Shown piece by piece: positions 39,320 to 46,898 of a stretch of DNA of 64,000 bases. The first letter of the stretch is position 1; each line of letters starts with the position of its first letter. Source of the DNA: Paenibacillus rubinfantis (lineage in GTDB: Bacteria > Bacillota > Bacilli > Paenibacillales > Paenibacillaceae); assembly GCF_001486505.1 (NCBI RefSeq), contig NZ_LN909065.1, positions 310,001 through 374,000 on the forward strand, written 5' to 3'. Below the pieces are notes generated by a model, which saw only the letters and a list, made by a program, of their open reading frames with translations, searched no databases and was not told where the DNA came from. The translations under genes and the position numbers were made by a program.

Positions 39320-40064
39320 GGCTATCCCCTCCCAGCAGCGACATCATGTCGATGATTTTCTGGAAAAAGGCCTGCCGGTTGTCCCCGCGATAAATTTCGT
39401 TATACAGCTTGCCGTCCTTGATAAAAATCACCCGATGACAAAAGCTCGCCGCCAGCGCATCATGCGTGACCATTAGAATCGTCGCCCGGCGGGACTCGTT
39501 CATCGCAGCGAACGCCTCCATCACGTCGCGGGAGGCTTTCGAATCCAGGTTGCCCGTCGGCTCGTCAGCCAAGATCAGCGAAGGTTGATGGATCATCGCG
39601 CGGGCGATCGCCGTCCGCTGCATTTGTCCCCCCGACAATTCATAAGCATACTTGGGTAAAATCCCCTCGATCCCAAGCCGCCGCGCCATCTCCTGCGCCC
39701 TCGCTTTCATGTCCGGGACCGAAACGCCGTCCAGCGTTAGAGGCAATACGATGTTTTCCTCCGCCGTCAACGTATCCAGCAGGTTGAAATGCTGAAAAAT
39801 AAACCCCAGCTCCCGCCGCCGGAACAACGCGGTCTGTTCCCGGGTCATGCGATGCGGATCCTGCCCTCTCAGCGTTACCATCCCCGAAGTGGGCTCGTCG
39901 ATCGTAGCGATGACATTGAGCAGCGTCGTTTTGCCGCTGCCGGATGGCCCCATAATGCCGACGAACTCCCCTTCATGGATCGTGAAGCTTACGCCATCCA
40001 AGGCTTTAGTGGCGATTTTTCCTTCATAAATTTTCGTTAACGCCGTAACTTCCAATACCGCCAT
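39294..40064 (-). CDS. bceA: Bce-type ABC transporter ATPase
   Basis: A 256-residue ATPase of the MacB/BceA type. Motifs in order: Walker A GPSGSGKTTLL near 42, Q-loop FIFQHFNLLDTL, signature ELSGGQMQRTAIARAMI, Walker B LILADEPTGNLDS, and H-switch MVTHDALAASF. It pairs with the permease BceB that overlaps its end. A likely BceR-dependent promoter lies in the 111 bases between bceS and this gene. Confidence 0.95.
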   Translation of the reverse strand: MAVLEVTALTKIYEGKIATKALDGVSFTIHEGEFVGIMGPSGSGKTTLLNVIATIDEPTSGMVTLRGQDPHRMTREQTALFRRRELGFIFQHFNLLDTLTAEENIVLPLTLDGVSVPDMKARAQEMARRLGIEGILPKYAYELSGGQMQRTAIARAMIHQPSLILADEPTGNLDSKASRDVMEAFAAMNESRRATILMVTHDALAASFCHRVIFIKDGKLYNEIYRGDNRQAFFQKIIDMMSLLGGDSHDLSSIRL

Positions 40065-40129
40065 GCTGTTCTAGCGCCCCTTCTCATTCACTCCAAGCTT
40101 CGTTCCGGCCTACCGCCTGAACTATCTTG

Positions 40130-40194
40130 ATTATAGTAAAGCCGACAGCCTGCGCTCCATGGCTCAACCTTACAGTTACCTTACTTCGTTGTAA
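40130..40194 (-). promoter_or_regulatory. Putative BceR-dependent promoter of bceAB
   Basis: A dyad TTAC-N6-GTAA at 40181-40194, next to a second half GTTAC/TTACAG, overlaps the 3' end of bceS. It resembles the BceR site TNACA-N4-TGTAA. Downstream on the minus strand is a perfect TATAAT (40135-40130) with no good -35, as expected for an activator-dependent promoter; the dyad would be centred near -65. Confidence 0.5.
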
Positions 40195-41180
40195 GCTTCG
40201 CGGTCCGGTTGGAAGACGATCCGTACGATCGTCCCCGCTCCCTCCTGCGATTCCAGCTCCAACCGGTGCCCTAACTTCGAGCAGATTTCATTCACCAAGT
40301 ACAATCCCATTCCGGTGGATTCCGGAAAGCTGCGGCCGTTGTCCCCGGTAAAATAAGCGTCGAACACTCGCGGCAAATCGCTGGCCGGAATGCCGACGCC
40401 TTCATCTTCGAGCTCCAGCACCGTCTCCCGCCCGCGCGCATAACCGCGGAAATGGAGGTTCGCCCGTTCCTTCACGGTATATTTGACCGCGTTCGTGATG
40501 AGTTGGGTGAACACAAAGGCCAACCATTTCTCATCCGAAGCGACTATAAGACCCTCGGGAATCTCGATCACAGGAAAGACCTTGCGCCGGATAAACAATC
40601 TTTTCTGTGCCGAAGCAACTGATCGGACCAAGGTCCCCAAATCCAGCGTCTCCACCACGAAGTCGTGTTCAAACGTATCCAACCGGGCGGCGTAAAGCAC
40701 CATCTCCAACCCCTTGCGCAGCCGATCCAGCTCATCGCCGATCGCCACGGAACGAGCGTCGTCCTCATGCTGCACCATCAGGTGGATCACGGATAACGGC
40801 GTCTTCATTTGATGCACCCATTGATTCATAAAATGGCGATGCCCTTCGATCTTGCTCTGCTGCTCGCCGATTTCCTGCAAATAAAGGCGGTATTGCGCCT
40901 TAAGAAGCCGCTGCAGGGAGTCGGCCAGCGGTGAGCCCGGTTTGACTTCGGCAAAAGCGCGCAGCGAATCAGGCACTTGTTCCAGCAAGCGATAGAATGA
41001 ACGGTTTGTCCAATAGCGGACGATCAAAAACACAACGAAGATGCACGTACTGAGCAAAGCAGCATAGACGCTAATCTCCGCATGGCGATAACCGTCAAGC
41101 CAATACACCAGAGTAATTAAAGCAAGCTGCAGCAAATAAACCAAGATGAATGACCGTTGATCCCGCAAAAACAAACGCAT
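40176..41180 (-). CDS. bceS: BceS-type intramembrane-sensing histidine kinase
   Basis: Sensor kinase of the Bce resistance module; the sensing is done by BceAB, so the kinase has almost no extracellular part. Two N-terminal membrane helices (about 10-30 and 37-58) are joined by only a few residues (LDGYRHAEIS). The phospho-acceptor His lies in FMNQWVHQMKTPLSVIHLM, followed by an N-box (FVFTQLITNAVKYTV), G1 (LELEDEGVGIPASDLP) and G2 (STGMGLYLVNEIC). The start at 41180, 334 residues, follows the bceR stop by four bases with GGGGGAG upstream. Confidence 0.94.
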   Translation of the reverse strand: MRLFLRDQRSFILVYLLQLALITLVYWLDGYRHAEISVYAALLSTCIFVVFLIVRYWTNRSFYRLLEQVPDSLRAFAEVKPGSPLADSLQRLLKAQYRLYLQEIGEQQSKIEGHRHFMNQWVHQMKTPLSVIHLMVQHEDDARSVAIGDELDRLRKGLEMVLYAARLDTFEHDFVVETLDLGTLVRSVASAQKRLFIRRKVFPVIEIPEGLIVASDEKWLAFVFTQLITNAVKYTVKERANLHFRGYARGRETVLELEDEGVGIPASDLPRVFDAYFTGDNGRSFPESTGMGLYLVNEICSKLGHRLELESQEGAGTIVRIVFQPDREAYNEVR

Positions 41181-41184
41181 CGGC

Positions 41185-41880
41185 TTACTCCCCCCAGTGC
41201 GGCACAAGCCGATAGCCTTGACCCCGGACGGTTTGCAGCGCATCGTCGATGCCGAGGGCGGACAACTTCTTCCGCACCCGGGTCACATAGACGTTTAGCG
41301 TATTGTCGTCCACAAACGCTTGGTCATCCCATATTTTCTCCAGCAACCGATCCCGGCTGACCACCTGTTCGATTTTGCTCATCAGTTCATCCAAAATTTT
41401 GACCTCGGTTAAGCTCAACTCGACACGTTCTTCCCGTAAGCTTAGCGACAGGCGATCCCGATCCAGACGCAGCCCGGCGACCGTTACCGCACGGTCGTCC
41501 CCACCTCCGGCATAGGTCCCGTAGGCCCGGCGCAGCTGGCTTTTGATTTTGGCGATCACAATATCGTAATCAAACGGTTTGGTGATGTAATCATCAGCCC
41601 CGTTTTCCAGCGCCATCACCTGGTCCATTTTCCCTTCACGCGCCGACAAGAATACGATTGGACAGGTCGATAAGTTGCGAATCTGCCGGCACCAGTAGTA
41701 TCCATCGTATTTCGGCAAATTGACGTCCAGCAGCACGAGATGCGGGGCATAGCGCTCAAACTCGGTTTTGATCTCACCGAAATCGGCGGCTGCCAACGTA
41801 TCATAATCAAACCGGTGCAAGTATTGTTCCAGCAGCTCCACGAGCGGCTTGTCGTCTTCGACGATATAGATTTTGAACAT
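41185..41880 (-). CDS. bceR: BceR-type response regulator
   Basis: OmpR-family regulator of the Bce module, 231 residues. The receiver domain has the acidic pair in VEDDKPL, phospho-Asp in LLDVNLPKYDG (about residue 53) and Lys in DYITKPFDYDI. The C-terminal winged helix ends VTRVRKKLSALGIDDALQTVRGQGYRLVP. It heads the run bceR-bceS-bceA-bceB-dedA-uppP and should activate bceAB from the site before bceA. Confidence 0.95.
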   Translation of the reverse strand: MFKIYIVEDDKPLVELLEQYLHRFDYDTLAAADFGEIKTEFERYAPHLVLLDVNLPKYDGYYWCRQIRNLSTCPIVFLSAREGKMDQVMALENGADDYITKPFDYDIVIAKIKSQLRRAYGTYAGGGDDRAVTVAGLRLDRDRLSLSLREERVELSLTEVKILDELMSKIEQVVSRDRLLEKIWDDQAFVDDNTLNVYVTRVRKKLSALGIDDALQTVRGQGYRLVPHWGE

Positions 41881-41942
41881 AGACGGTTCTCCTTTACGAT
41901 CCTTCCCACTCCTAGCATTGTATCAGACTCGGGCCGCGGAAA

Positions 41943-41984
41943 TAAAACAAAAGAGGTTCAGCCGCGAAGCTGCAACCTCTCTTT
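41943..41984 (-). terminator. Terminator after the three-repeat membrane protein gene
   Basis: Minus strand AGAGGTTGCAGC ... GCTGAACCTCT followed by TTTGTTTTATTT; separates the ECF sigma unit from the bce unit. Confidence 0.88.
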
Positions 41985-41998
41985 GGGTGTTGTATTTG

Positions 41999-43090
41999 CT
42001 AGATGTCTCCGTCGTTCCAAAACACGTCCCGCCGTTTCGGCCGGGCTAACAGCTTGATACCGCCACCGATCAACAATACGGCAACGATGGTTGGACGGAG
42101 GTATTTTTCAATTCGAAACGATAAACGAAGTCCGGGAAAATTGGCGTCGAGCACCGGAACGATCAGTTCGATCCCAACGAAATACACCCCTAGCAGGATA
42201 AGCACAACCCCCAGCCAATGCTGATATTCACCACGGGTTTCCAGCAGCGGGTGATCCTCCATCGGCAGAATCCCGTAACGGCTCGTTTGCTGTAAGCCGT
42301 CAAAGAAACAATAAAACCAGATGATCGGGATCACAAACAAAAACACCGATAACCGCAGCACGTCGATGATATAGAAGCTGCCCAGGAACAAGACCATCAT
42401 CTGCAGGCCGCGTTTTTGGAGTCCGAGATACATTTGTCCCGCCCCCGGAAAAGCGGACAGCAACGTCGCCAGCACCTTACTGCGCCGCCCTTCGATTCTT
42501 CCCGCCTCCCAATCGTCAAAGGGGGTTCGATCAACCAGCGGTTCGCCCGCCAATTTCCGGTGGACGAGCTGCACCGCGTCGAACATGCTGTACAGCCAAA
42601 TGATCGGCAGCAAACCAAGGAACAGTAAAAATACCGATTCATGCGTAAGTCCTGTCACAAAAAACATCATTGTGATCAAGCCAAAAAAAGCGATCAAAAA
42701 CGACAATCCTCGCTGCATCAGACCCAGCTGAAAATGGCCCAGTCCCGGAACAAACGACAGTAAGATCGTATAGAACTTCTCCGACTCTCTCCCTGCCCCA
42801 CTCATCTGCCGGACATGGTCCCGGTAAGCCCGTTCTTCCGGCGATTCACGCAGCATCGTGATCAGCAGGTCAAACATCGAGATCAACCAAAGGATGATCG
42901 CCGTGACCAAGGTCACCATCGCCACCTCCCCGCTTTCCGCAGCGATCGCTAAGACAGTTCCAAACAAACATCCGCCGAAGAACAGAACGAGATATGTGAT
43001 CCCTCTTCCTTTTTTGCCCCAATAGAGATGCCCCACGCCGGGGATGATGTTTAACAATAAAGCTAACAGTCGATTGCGCTCATACGGCAT
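41999..43090 (-). CDS. Membrane protein with three TM2-like repeats
   Basis: A 363-residue polytopic membrane protein. Three internal repeats of about 90-100 residues each start with a turn-plus-helix of the pattern PG-x-G-[HQ]-x-x-x-G-x-x-x-RG: IIPGVGHLYWGKKGRG (near 14), FVPGLGHFQLGLMQRG (near 117) and AFPGAGQMYLGLQKRG (near 213). The pattern resembles TM2 domains. A different C-terminal part has two helices and a basic tail (LLARPKRRDVFW), like LiaF/LiaI-type stress proteins. It is 43 bases after the putative anti-sigma gene and probably belongs to that stress unit. Function unknown. Confidence 0.85.
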   Translation of the reverse strand: MPYERNRLLALLLNIIPGVGHLYWGKKGRGITYLVLFFGGCLFGTVLAIAAESGEVAMVTLVTAIILWLISMFDLLITMLRESPEERAYRDHVRQMSGAGRESEKFYTILLSFVPGLGHFQLGLMQRGLSFLIAFFGLITMMFFVTGLTHESVFLLFLGLLPIIWLYSMFDAVQLVHRKLAGEPLVDRTPFDDWEAGRIEGRRSKVLATLLSAFPGAGQMYLGLQKRGLQMMVLFLGSFYIIDVLRLSVFLFVIPIIWFYCFFDGLQQTSRYGILPMEDHPLLETRGEYQHWLGVVLILLGVYFVGIELIVPVLDANFPGLRLSFRIEKYLRPTIVAVLLIGGGIKLLARPKRRDVFWNDGDI

Positions 43091-43133
43091 ATCTCTTCTT
43101 CCTTTCCTCTTTTTACTATGATAAGTTCATGTG

Positions 43134-43580
43134 TCATCGTTGCCACCCATCCAACCAGCCGGTCGTCGCCTTCATCATCCATTCGCTTAGGGAGGACGAA
43201 TTCGGACGATTCATCAGTTGATTGGTTTCCGCCGAGATTTTATCAAAGACCCCGTTGCCGAGCAGCAACGCCGTCAAAGTGGCAGCAATTGCGTAATGCA
43301 GCAGCGGATGACGAGTCCAAGACTTGCGCTTGCTGCTTCGAAACCTACGTTCCTTCGTATGCGTTTGCGGAAGCTTCTCTATAATCGATTGCCTATAGGC
43401 TTCTTCATCTTTCGGACCCGGAAGCTCGCATTCCATGGAGAATAGTGCGGCGTTATAAGCGGCAAAGGCCGCTTCATCCCCTTGCAGCAGGGCTTCCAAG
43501 CGCGACTCCGTGTTCGTATCCAGTTCGCCGCGAATATAACTCCGCCACAACGTTAAATCCTCCGGTCGTTGTTGACTCAT
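43134..43580 (-). CDS. Putative anti-sigma factor
   Basis: A 148-residue protein: a cytoplasmic N-terminal ~85 residues (MSQQRPEDLTLWRSYIRGEL, acidic and helical), a single membrane helix (HYAIAATLTALLLGNGVF, about 100-120), and a short extracytoplasmic tail. That plan, and the ATGA overlap with the end of the ECF sigma gene, are typical of anti-sigma factors that hold the sigma factor at the membrane. There is no zinc H-x3-C-x2-C motif. ATG 43580 has GGGAGGA six bases upstream; the TTG at 43601 is rejected. Confidence 0.78.
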   Translation of the reverse strand: MSQQRPEDLTLWRSYIRGELDTNTESRLEALLQGDEAAFAAYNAALFSMECELPGPKDEEAYRQSIIEKLPQTHTKERRFRSSKRKSWTRHPLLHYAIAATLTALLLGNGVFDKISAETNQLMNRPNSSSLSEWMMKATTGWLDGWQR

Positions 43581-44125
43581 CCCCATTCCTCCCTTGTCCA
43601 ATGATCGCGAATATAGGCTCTGGCCCGATACAGCTTCGATTCAACGGTTTTCACTGCCACGCTAAGCTCCGCGGCGATTTGTTCATGGCTTTTGCCTTCC
43701 AGGTAAAACTTGGTGACGATCTGGCGATGTCCCGCCGGAAGCCCGGCAATCCGCCTGCGTACCTCCGTACTCCGTTCGGCATCGATCAAGTCATACAGAT
43801 GGTCCTCTTCCGAACTCGACACCTGCAGGTCCAGATCCGCCGGGTCCCAATGCTCTTCCTTACGCCGGTCCCTCTTTCGCTTGATGTCGATCGACTTGTT
43901 GACAGCGATCCGGGTCATCCACGTCTTAAGACCCTGGGAGCGATAATCCGGGAGAGATTTATAGATTTGCAGGAAGGTTTCCTGTGCCGCATCCTCGGCT
44001 TCCTTGGCGTCATGCAGCACCGAATAGGCCACCCGGTACACATAAGCCCCGTATTCCTGGACCAACCACGGAAAGACGCTGCGATCCCCCTGCTGAAATC
44101 TTAGAATAAACGACGTTTCATCAAT
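43577..44125 (-). CDS. ECF-family RNA polymerase sigma factor
   Basis: Extracytoplasmic-function sigma factor. Region 2 is at the very N-terminus (FILRFQQGDRSVFPWLVQEY; DAEDAAQETFLQIYKSL-type helix with EAEDAAQETF) and region 4 near the C-terminus (LPAGHRQIVTKFYLEGKSHEQIAAEL, KTVESKLYRARAYI). The frame extends to a GTG at 44179, but that codon would be only ~5 bases from the transcript start predicted from the ECF-type promoter. A strong GGGAGGAGGGGAG lies just before an ATT codon at 44125, so I propose a rare ATT start giving 182 residues (first residue read as Met, then DETSF). Stop and family are certain; the start is not. Confidence 0.85.
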   Translation of the reverse strand: MDETSFILRFQQGDRSVFPWLVQEYGAYVYRVAYSVLHDAKEAEDAAQETFLQIYKSLPDYRSQGLKTWMTRIAVNKSIDIKRKRDRRKEEHWDPADLDLQVSSSEEDHLYDLIDAERSTEVRRRIAGLPAGHRQIVTKFYLEGKSHEQIAAELSVAVKTVESKLYRARAYIRDHWTREEWG

Positions 44126-44189
44126 GACTCTCCCCTCCTCCCAAAGAATAGACGCGGGTTGTCCGTCCTGCCCCTGCACGATTTAAAAA

Positions 44190-44215
44190 ACGTTTTTGAA
44201 GTGACCAAAGTTTCT
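44190..44215 (-). promoter_or_regulatory. ECF-type autoregulatory promoter
   Basis: Minus strand GAAAC (44215-44211), 17 bases, CGTT (44193-44190), matching the GAAAC-N16/17-CGT pattern of sigma-M/W/X-like promoters. It lies directly before the sigma gene, so the sigma factor probably drives its own operon. Confidence 0.65.
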
Positions 44216-44239
44216 ACAAACTCCCGTAATTTTAAGTAA

Positions 44240-44256
44240 TGTTATAAAATATTACA
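44240..44256. promoter_or_regulatory. GlnR/TnrA-type operator upstream of asparaginase
   Basis: TGTTA-N7-TTACA, an exact match to TGTNA-N7-TNACA. It lies 214 bases before the asparaginase ATG and 25 bases beyond the ECF promoter of the divergent gene. Bacillus subtilis ansZ is a known TnrA-activated gene. Likely -10 elements (TATTTA or TATAGA near 44293-44308) put the box around -55 to -65. Confidence 0.75.
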
Positions 44257-44469
44257 TTAAATTTGGATATTTTAAATGTTTTAAAAGAACTGTTATTTAG
44301 GCTATAGACAGAGAATATGTAAGTTCTAATTGGATTTAAGCGCTTTATCAGCACTATTATGATCTTGTTAGCAAACATGACATCAATCTATAATTTCACT
44401 CAAGTTAACGAAAACCACGTTAGGTTTAATTACATAACGTTAACTAAAAACATCTTGGAGGTTGATGGA

Positions 44470-45630
44470 ATGAAGAAGTGGACATCCCGAAGTTTGAAGG
44501 CCTTATTGGTCACCGGTCTTGCCGTGACCGCGCTCCTCCCCAATCTATATCTCTCTCCGGCTTCCGCGGCCGATACCGTTACGGGTACCGTTACCTCGAC
44601 CGAAGTCGTAAAGAAGCTGCCGAAAGTGCAGGTGATCGCTACCGGCGGTACGCTTGCCGGGCAATCCACGGATGAAACGAGCTTCCAAACCTATCGGGCC
44701 GGTTCGCTGCCGATTGCTGATCTTGTGGCCTCCCTCCCCAATAAAGACCAAATCGCTGAAGTCACCACGTATCAATTTGGCAACTCCGGTTCTAGCGCCT
44801 ATACGATTGAGCAATTATATGATCTTTCCTTAAAAGTAGATGAAGCGCTCAAAACCCAGGATGGGGTTGTGGTCACCACCGGTACGGATACCATGGAAGA
44901 AATCGCCTACTTCCTGGATCTGACCGTACGTAGTCCAAAGCCCGTCGTCATCACCGGTTCGATGCGTCCTTGGACCGTCATCGGCACGGATGCTCCAGCC
45001 AACCTGTATAACGCCATTAAGCTGGCGGCGAGCGGGAAAACGAAATATTTCGGCACCGTCCTGATGCTGAATGATGAATTCCATGCCGCACGGGAAGTCA
45101 CGAAAACAAACTCCTACCGGACCGATACGTTCGTGACGCCGGAAGTTGGTGCTCTCGGATATATCGACGAAAACACGATCCGCGTTTACCGCGCGCCGTT
45201 CCGAGCTCTGAAATCCACCACGGCTTGGGCAACTCCGTTCGATTTGAGCAAAATCACCAAAAAGGAATTAGCTAAGGTGGAAATTGCCTACTCTTATCAA
45301 GACGCCGGTGCAGGCGCGATCAGCGGATTTGTTGCAAACGGGGCCAAAGGCATCGTCACAGCAGGCACCGGAGCGGGCGGCATCTCTAAAGCGATGTCCG
45401 AGGAACGTAAAGCCGCCATCGAGAAAGGCGTTGTGTTTGTCACAACGACCCGGACCGGTTCAGGCAGCAACTACTCCAGTGGCGACGGCATAATCGCCGG
45501 TGACAACCTGAATGCGGCCCATGCCCGAGTTCTCTTGCTGCTGTGCTTGTCCTTCTCCAAAGACTTCGATACGGTCAAAGATTGGTTTACAACCATCGGT
45601 TATGGCCAAATTGAACTTCCGGCTAAATAA
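44470..45630 (+). CDS. ansZ: Secreted type II L-asparaginase
   Basis: Hydrolyses asparagine to aspartate and ammonia outside the membrane. From ATG 44470 (GGAGG upstream) the product has 386 residues: signal peptide MKKWTSRSLKALLVTGLAV ... ASAAD (cleavage near 32), then the asparaginase fold with the first catalytic Thr in VIATGGTLAGQ (about residue 60) and the second in VVTTGTDTMEEIAYFL (near 140), plus VITGSMRP. The ORF could be read from 44359, but that part lies in the promoter. A GlnR/TnrA box upstream suggests expression under nitrogen limitation, as for B. subtilis ansZ. Confidence 0.93.
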   Translation: MKKWTSRSLKALLVTGLAVTALLPNLYLSPASAADTVTGTVTSTEVVKKLPKVQVIATGGTLAGQSTDETSFQTYRAGSLPIADLVASLPNKDQIAEVTTYQFGNSGSSAYTIEQLYDLSLKVDEALKTQDGVVVTTGTDTMEEIAYFLDLTVRSPKPVVITGSMRPWTVIGTDAPANLYNAIKLAASGKTKYFGTVLMLNDEFHAAREVTKTNSYRTDTFVTPEVGALGYIDENTIRVYRAPFRALKSTTAWATPFDLSKITKKELAKVEIAYSYQDAGAGAISGFVANGAKGIVTAGTGAGGISKAMSEERKAAIEKGVVFVTTTRTGSGSNYSSGDGIIAGDNLNAAHARVLLLLCLSFSKDFDTVKDWFTTIGYGQIELPAK

Positions 45631-45653
45631 GCAGTCTTTGATCTCCATCAATA

Positions 45654-45692
45654 AAGCAGCGTGTTCGTGATGAATGCGCTGCTTCTTTTTTT
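45654..45692 (+). terminator. Terminator after asparaginase gene
   Basis: AAGCAGCG ... CGCTGCTT followed by CTTTTTTT. Confidence 0.9.
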
Positions 45693-45750
45693 GATGGATT
45701 GACGCGCCTGTGGCGAATCGGTAAGATTTGGGTGGAGGTGTTGTTCCCCA

Positions 45751-46119
45751 ATGACCATACTGCTCGCTTTGGGCGGAATCATGATGTTTCTCGCTATTGC
45801 GCTGGGTGCCTTCGGCGCACACGCCCTGAAGAACCGCTTGACCGAGGATCAGCAAAAAACGTATCAAACCGGCATCCAATACCATATCGCCCACGGACTG
45901 GGGTTAATTCTGCTGGGTCTTGCCGCCGCACAACTCGGGAGCGAAACGCAAATCGTACTCGCCGGCTGGTTCTTGCTTGCCGGAATCATTCTGTTCTCCG
46001 GCAGCTTGTACGCCTTGAGTTTGACCGGTATCCGCAAGTTAGGCGCGATCACGCCAATTGGCGGCATTTGTTTTCTCGCCGGCTGGGTGGTCTTTGTCAT
46101 CGCCGCCATTCAAGGCTGA
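45751..46119 (+). CDS. DUF423-family membrane protein (YwdK-like)
   Basis: A 122-residue membrane protein with four helices. It begins LLALGGIMMFLAIALGAFGAHALKNRLTEDQQKTYQTGIQYHIAHGLGL in sequence order typical of DUF423 (the GAFGAHAL and Q-T-G-x-x-Y-H motifs); in this entry I quote only short parts: GAFGAHALKNRL and TGIQYHIAHGLGLIL. The function of the family is not known. GGAGG is present about 12 bases before the ATG, which is long. It has its own space between two terminators, so it is a single-gene unit. Confidence 0.88.
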   Translation: MTILLALGGIMMFLAIALGAFGAHALKNRLTEDQQKTYQTGIQYHIAHGLGLILLGLAAAQLGSETQIVLAGWFLLAGIILFSGSLYALSLTGIRKLGAITPIGGICFLAGWVVFVIAAIQG

Positions 46120-46142
46120 CGGCTAAGTCTCTTTTTTGCATC

Positions 46143-46185
46143 AAAAAAAGAGTGCCCTCTCCCATTGAGAAGGCACTCTTTTATT
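46143..46185. terminator. Bidirectional terminator
   Basis: AAAGAGTGCC ... GGCACTCTTT with A-tract on one side and T-tract on the other; serves both the DUF423 gene and the convergent dnaD. Confidence 0.9.
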
Positions 46186-46193
46186 TCATCCTC

Positions 46194-46883
46194 TTAACGC
46201 ATTCCTCCGCGGAACCGTTGTGTATAGGTTTTGACGTCCTCTGCCGTACGCACGCGGTTGCGGCTCCACTCCAGCAATATTCGGTCGATATACCGGAAAT
46301 GAACCTTCCCCGCGAACACCGCTTCCTTCAGGGCTAACCGAATCAGCTCTTCCGGGTAACGGTCCTGGTCCACCCAGCCGGCAATCGTCTCGAGTTCCAT
46401 CGGCGACAGGGGGCGGGCAAATTCTTTCTCGAAGATCACGAACAGATTCCGTTCCTGTTCCTCCCGCGTTTCGGGAGCCGGATCCAACGACTTGCTGCTG
46501 ACCGCAGCCGATGGCTGGGCAGCCAGCCATTCGCCTAACCGTTGGTACACTCCGCTTAAATTGTAATGCTCCGAGCGGATGCCGGTCGCTTCATCCACCG
46601 CTTCGTCAATGCTGATCCAGCCTTCCTTCAATAAACCGCGAATGACCGGGGCTAGTGTTCCGGGCGCCATGTCCATCCGCGATTCCAGCTGCCCAAGCGA
46701 CGGAAAATCGTTGCGTTCGATTTGCTGGAAAGCAAGCAGCTGGATCAGAAGCATCGCTTCCGTATCGTTTAAACGGAGCTTACGATAATGGGTTAGCAGC
46801 GGATAAGGCACGTTAACCGCCCCCGCTCCCATCCCGTAAGCAATCCCTTTTGCCCAAGCGTTGTTGCCCTCATTCATGGCCAT
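46194..46883 (-). CDS. dnaD: DnaD-domain replication initiation protein
   Basis: DnaD helps load the replicative helicase at oriC and at restart sites in Firmicutes. The 229 residues show the N-terminal winged-helix oligomerisation domain (VPYPLLTHYRKLRLNDTEAMLL) and the C-terminal DnaD DNA-binding domain (FEKEFARPLSPMELETIAGWVD; IRLALKEAVFAGKVHFRYIDRILLEW). It follows asnS by 15 bases, the Bacillus order; nth, the usual next gene, is 36 kb away in this window. Confidence 0.94.
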   Translation of the reverse strand: MAMNEGNNAWAKGIAYGMGAGAVNVPYPLLTHYRKLRLNDTEAMLLIQLLAFQQIERNDFPSLGQLESRMDMAPGTLAPVIRGLLKEGWISIDEAVDEATGIRSEHYNLSGVYQRLGEWLAAQPSAAVSSKSLDPAPETREEQERNLFVIFEKEFARPLSPMELETIAGWVDQDRYPEELIRLALKEAVFAGKVHFRYIDRILLEWSRNRVRTAEDVKTYTQRFRGGMR

Positions 46884-46898
46884 AGATTCAGCTCCGGC

